From: Bradyrhizobium sp. CB3481
GTDB taxonomy: Bacteria; Pseudomonadota; Alphaproteobacteria; Rhizobiales; Xanthobacteraceae
Length of the DNA: 64,000 bases
Assembly (NCBI RefSeq): GCF_029714305.1
Contig: NZ_CP121647.1
Span: forward strand, 4,856,501 to 4,920,500
Direction: 5' to 3'
Part shown: positions 61,717 through 64,000 of the stretch, piece after piece
Layout of the letters: each line of letters begins with the position of its first letter
Numbering within the stretch: position 1 is the first letter of the stretch
Program-made: the position numbers and the translations under genes
The notes under the pieces: generated by a model
What the model was told of the DNA's origin: nothing
Database searches by the model: none
What the model saw: the letters and a program-made list of their open reading frames with translations, nothing else

Positions 61717-63225
61717 TTATGCCGCGCGAACGTAGCCGTAGCGCAGGTTCGAGGGCTCCTTGGCGGCAAGCGTATACTCGTTCTTGAGCGAAGCGAGACG
61801 GTCCGCCGAATAGGCCGGCATCCTAGTGTTGTCGGCCGCCTTAAGCTTGATCTTGTAGAACCTGAGCGCGTTGCCTGCGAAGATGAGCTGCTTGGCGGCA
61901 CTATTGGCGTCGCCGAGCGGCGCAAAGCCGTATTTCTTCTGCATATCATCGGGGATTTCGAGCCGGCGCAGCGCTTCGATCTGCCACTGCGGCGAGCCGT
62001 ACCAGACCGAGTCGGTACCCCACATTACGTGGTCTACGCCCATACCCTTGATCAAGGTGCCGACGAGCGCGGCGCAGAACTTGGGATGCGCCACTGCCGA
62101 GTTGGCAAAGGACGTGCCGAGTTCGGCGTAGACATTGGTGACGCCGAACTTCTGCGGAATTTCCGCGAGTTCCGATGCCCACTGGATGCGGCCGGTCTGC
62201 TCGAACTCCGCCCACGCCTTGTCAGGCAGTTCGAGGAACGCCCGTAACGCCGAGTGATAGATCACGAAGTTCATCTGCGGCCAATCCTTGGCCGCCTTTC
62301 CGATATCCCACGCGGTTGCATACTCCCACACGCCGGCAAACGATTTTTCGTAATCGGGCGGCAGAAGCCCCTTATGGATACATAGCGTGTTGATGCCGGC
62401 CTGCACCGCTTTCTCGTAAAACGGATACATCACCTGCTCGTCGTCGAGACGCCACGGGAACTTGGAAGGCGCCAGCGGGTCGCCGATCGTGTAGGACTTC
62501 CAGGAATCCGGCTTGTAGACTTCGATCGCCTTGTCGACCTCCTCCATCCAGCCCGGCTGCTTGGGGGTGATGACGCTGTGAGCCAGCAGGCGCCGCGAAC
62601 CGGCAAAGTCATTGATGAGCTCGCGTGCCTTGACGATCTGCTCATTGGACAGAAGCCACCAGCTCGGATCGTCGAACGGCGCACCGCTCAAGAGCGCCAC
62701 GTTGGTGTCGCTGTCGTAATAGATCTCTTTCACGTAATTCTGGAACTTGTAGCGGGCGAGCGAGGACACGCCCTCCTCCTTCATCTTCGGGTTCCAGTGC
62801 TGGCTCGCAAAGTCCGCCAGCCCCAACAGCTCTTTGTGATCGAAGTCGTCGCGCACGAAGTGGGTCTGAACGTCGAAGATGAACTGGTCGGCGAGACCTT
62901 GCGCGCGTACCTGCATCAATTCGGGCTCTCGACCCTCCGCGGGCGCGACCTGGAAGACGTTGCCGTAGACGTCGTTCATGGCGAGGAATGCCGTCGCCAT
63001 GCCGCAGCTCGTATGCAGGAACTGCCGGCGACTCAAGCCGAGGCGCTTGCCGTTGACGTCGGCGAGCTCGTTGATCCGGGCCTCGACCTTCTTTTGTACG
63101 GCGCTCTGCGGAGGCGGCAAATACTCGCCATTGGAAACAATCTGGGTAGGAATCGGCGTTGCCGCCGAAGCCGCCTCCGCGCCCGCGACAAGACGTTGCT
63201 CTCGCTCACTAAGCCAGGTGCTCAT
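61717..63225 (-). CDS. Tat-type amidohydrolase family protein
   Basis: A 502-residue TIM-barrel metal-dependent hydrolase. A twin-arginine-like motif (LSRRQFLHTSCGMATAFLAMN) lies at residues 64-84 rather than at the extreme N-terminus, after a 64-residue polar leader. The first metal-ligand block reads DVQTHFV (residues 118-124), where most members have HxH. A later WGTDSVWYGSP block carries the catalytic Asp. It faces the GH13 gene. Substrate is unknown; the leader and the altered ligand make the exact export and metal content uncertain. Confidence 0.87.
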   Translation of the reverse strand: MSTWLSEREQRLVAGAEAASAATPIPTQIVSNGEYLPPPQSAVQKKVEARINELADVNGKRLGLSRRQFLHTSCGMATAFLAMNDVYGNVFQVAPAEGREPELMQVRAQGLADQFIFDVQTHFVRDDFDHKELLGLADFASQHWNPKMKEEGVSSLARYKFQNYVKEIYYDSDTNVALLSGAPFDDPSWWLLSNEQIVKARELINDFAGSRRLLAHSVITPKQPGWMEEVDKAIEVYKPDSWKSYTIGDPLAPSKFPWRLDDEQVMYPFYEKAVQAGINTLCIHKGLLPPDYEKSFAGVWEYATAWDIGKAAKDWPQMNFVIYHSALRAFLELPDKAWAEFEQTGRIQWASELAEIPQKFGVTNVYAELGTSFANSAVAHPKFCAALVGTLIKGMGVDHVMWGTDSVWYGSPQWQIEALRRLEIPDDMQKKYGFAPLGDANSAAKQLIFAGNALRFYKIKLKAADNTRMPAYSADRLASLKNEYTLAAKEPSNLRYGYVRAA

Positions 63226-63671
63226 TGTTCTTCCTCCCTTTGGTTAGGCCGTCGACGGTGCTGGTTGCTCGCACGCATGAGGCTGCGCGCTTGGCCACTG
63301 CCGATTAGTCAGGGGACGAGATGGGGTACCCTCCTGTTCAGCTACGCATGGGTCATCGCACTCGCCTCACGGCCAGGCGAGTCTCTCCGAGATTTCATGC
63401 TGCGAGGTACGGACACACTCGAAAAACTACTTGCGGTAGTGGCCCATCTCCGCCGAATTCAATGCTCAAACTTCGATTGACGCAAGCAATGTTATCCGGC
63501 AGTCACACTGTCCCAATGCGCCTCAATCCGATGAGGGGGTTTGTCCGACCGAGCGCTAGGCACTGCCGTGGAGATCGAACAAGCATGGCCTCGCGTTCCT
63601 GCGAGGCGCCCGCTGCAAATGAAGCATCATCGCTTGCGGATAGAAGAGAGGCCCAGCCCTCGCCTCCGGGT
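63226..63671. other. Intergenic region
   Basis: The 446 bases between the amidohydrolase start and the zinc-ribbon gene end contain only short frames on both strands without ribosome-binding sites or recognisable products. The amidohydrolase promoter should lie at its left side. Confidence 0.5.
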
Positions 63672-63905
63672 CTAGATTCGGTCACGTAGCCCTTTGACGC
63701 CTTCCCCTTCGGCGCAATGCTCGCAACAGTAAAAGGTGCCGGACTTTTCCAATCCGTGCCCGACGATGCGGATGCCGCAATGATCGCAGGTCGGTGCGAG
63801 CGCATGAATGGCACATTCGAAACTATCGAACGTATGCGCCTTGCCATTCATTGTGACCTGAAAGCTCTTGTCATAGTCGTTGCCGCAGGTTTCACATGTA
63901 GCCAT
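63672..63905 (-). CDS. Small zinc-ribbon protein
   Basis: A 77-residue protein with four Cys pairs or near pairs: CETCGNDY, SFECAIHA, CDHCGIRI and YCCEHCAEG. These are enough for two zinc sites of the ribbon or treble-clef type, as in many small DNA- or RNA-associated proteins of rhizobia. No enzymatic motif is present. It lies alone at the right edge of the window. Confidence 0.85.
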   Translation of the reverse strand: MATCETCGNDYDKSFQVTMNGKAHTFDSFECAIHALAPTCDHCGIRIVGHGLEKSGTFYCCEHCAEGEGVKGLRDRI

Positions 63906-64000
63906 GATATCCGCCTCCGTTATGATGCGGCTTCAGCCCGTGATTGTTGCTTCGCATGAGTGGATTCAACGGTGTCTCCAAAGGTTGGTTCCCCATTGGT

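Overview
The window is a 64 kb piece of a high-GC alphaproteobacterial chromosome. It most resembles Bradyrhizobium or a close relative in the Rhizobiales. The support is a complete acpXL-fabZXL-fabF2XL-fabF1XL-lpxXL cluster for the very-long-chain fatty acid of lipid A, many Bug/TctC and sugar-type solute-binding proteins, and several intergenic palindromic repeat families of the kind scattered through Bradyrhizobium genomes. The lineage call is inference from gene content and repeats; no database was searched.

Layout. 0-4.8 kb: the 3' end of an RND efflux adaptor gene, its inner-membrane pump, and an IalB-family exported protein. 4.9-8.1 kb: a formylglycine-type sulfatase divergent from a TetR regulator, with a near-perfect 20-bp palindrome between them. 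8.1-14.9 kb: a sugar or polyol uptake and oxidation locus (LacI regulator, ThuA protein, Gfo/Idh/MocA oxidoreductase, two ABC permeases and a binding protein, and a divergent SDR) without an ABC ATPase gene. 15.1 kb: tRNA-Gln(CTG), then an LLM-class flavin monooxygenase. 16.5-19.5 kb: a minus-strand operon encoding a gingipain-like (C25) cysteine peptidase without a signal peptide, a small basic protein and an SGNH-like hydrolase with a lysine-rich tail. This is the least familiar gene set here. 19.8-21.1 kb: an OafA-type acyltransferase.

21.1-28.4 kb is a catabolic island for the lower protocatechuate/gallate 4,5-cleavage pathway: PDC lactonase, GalB-type hydratase, CHA aldolase, a dihydroxyphthalate decarboxylase-like protein, a type I extradiol dioxygenase, two Bug binding proteins and a TetR regulator with a clear operator. 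At 37.1-39.6 kb, a MarR regulator and a 3-hydroxybenzoate 4-monooxygenase-like flavoprotein (a mobR/mobA-like pair) could supply protocatechuate to that pathway. Between the two lie an MFS transporter, a GGDEF-EAL protein, a HerA-like ATPase, an AhpD-like protein, an MgtC-like protein and an exported alpha/beta hydrolase.

39.9-44.1 kb is the VLCFA lipid A cluster. 44.3-47.9 kb holds a PotF-like binding protein, an aminotransferase, a rhodanese and a GNAT protein. 48.1-52.2 kb holds a Gly/His-rich repeat protein, an OmpR-type two-component pair, a lipoprotein-like L,D-transpeptidase and a small exported protein. 52.4-63.2 kb has a CHASE3-PAS hybrid sensor kinase divergent from a Tat-exported binding protein. 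These are followed by a PQQ dehydrogenase with the lanthanide-type Asp-x-Asp marker, a cytochrome c, a XoxJ/MxaJ-like protein, a GH13 enzyme and a Tat-type amidohydrolase. A small zinc-ribbon protein closes the window.
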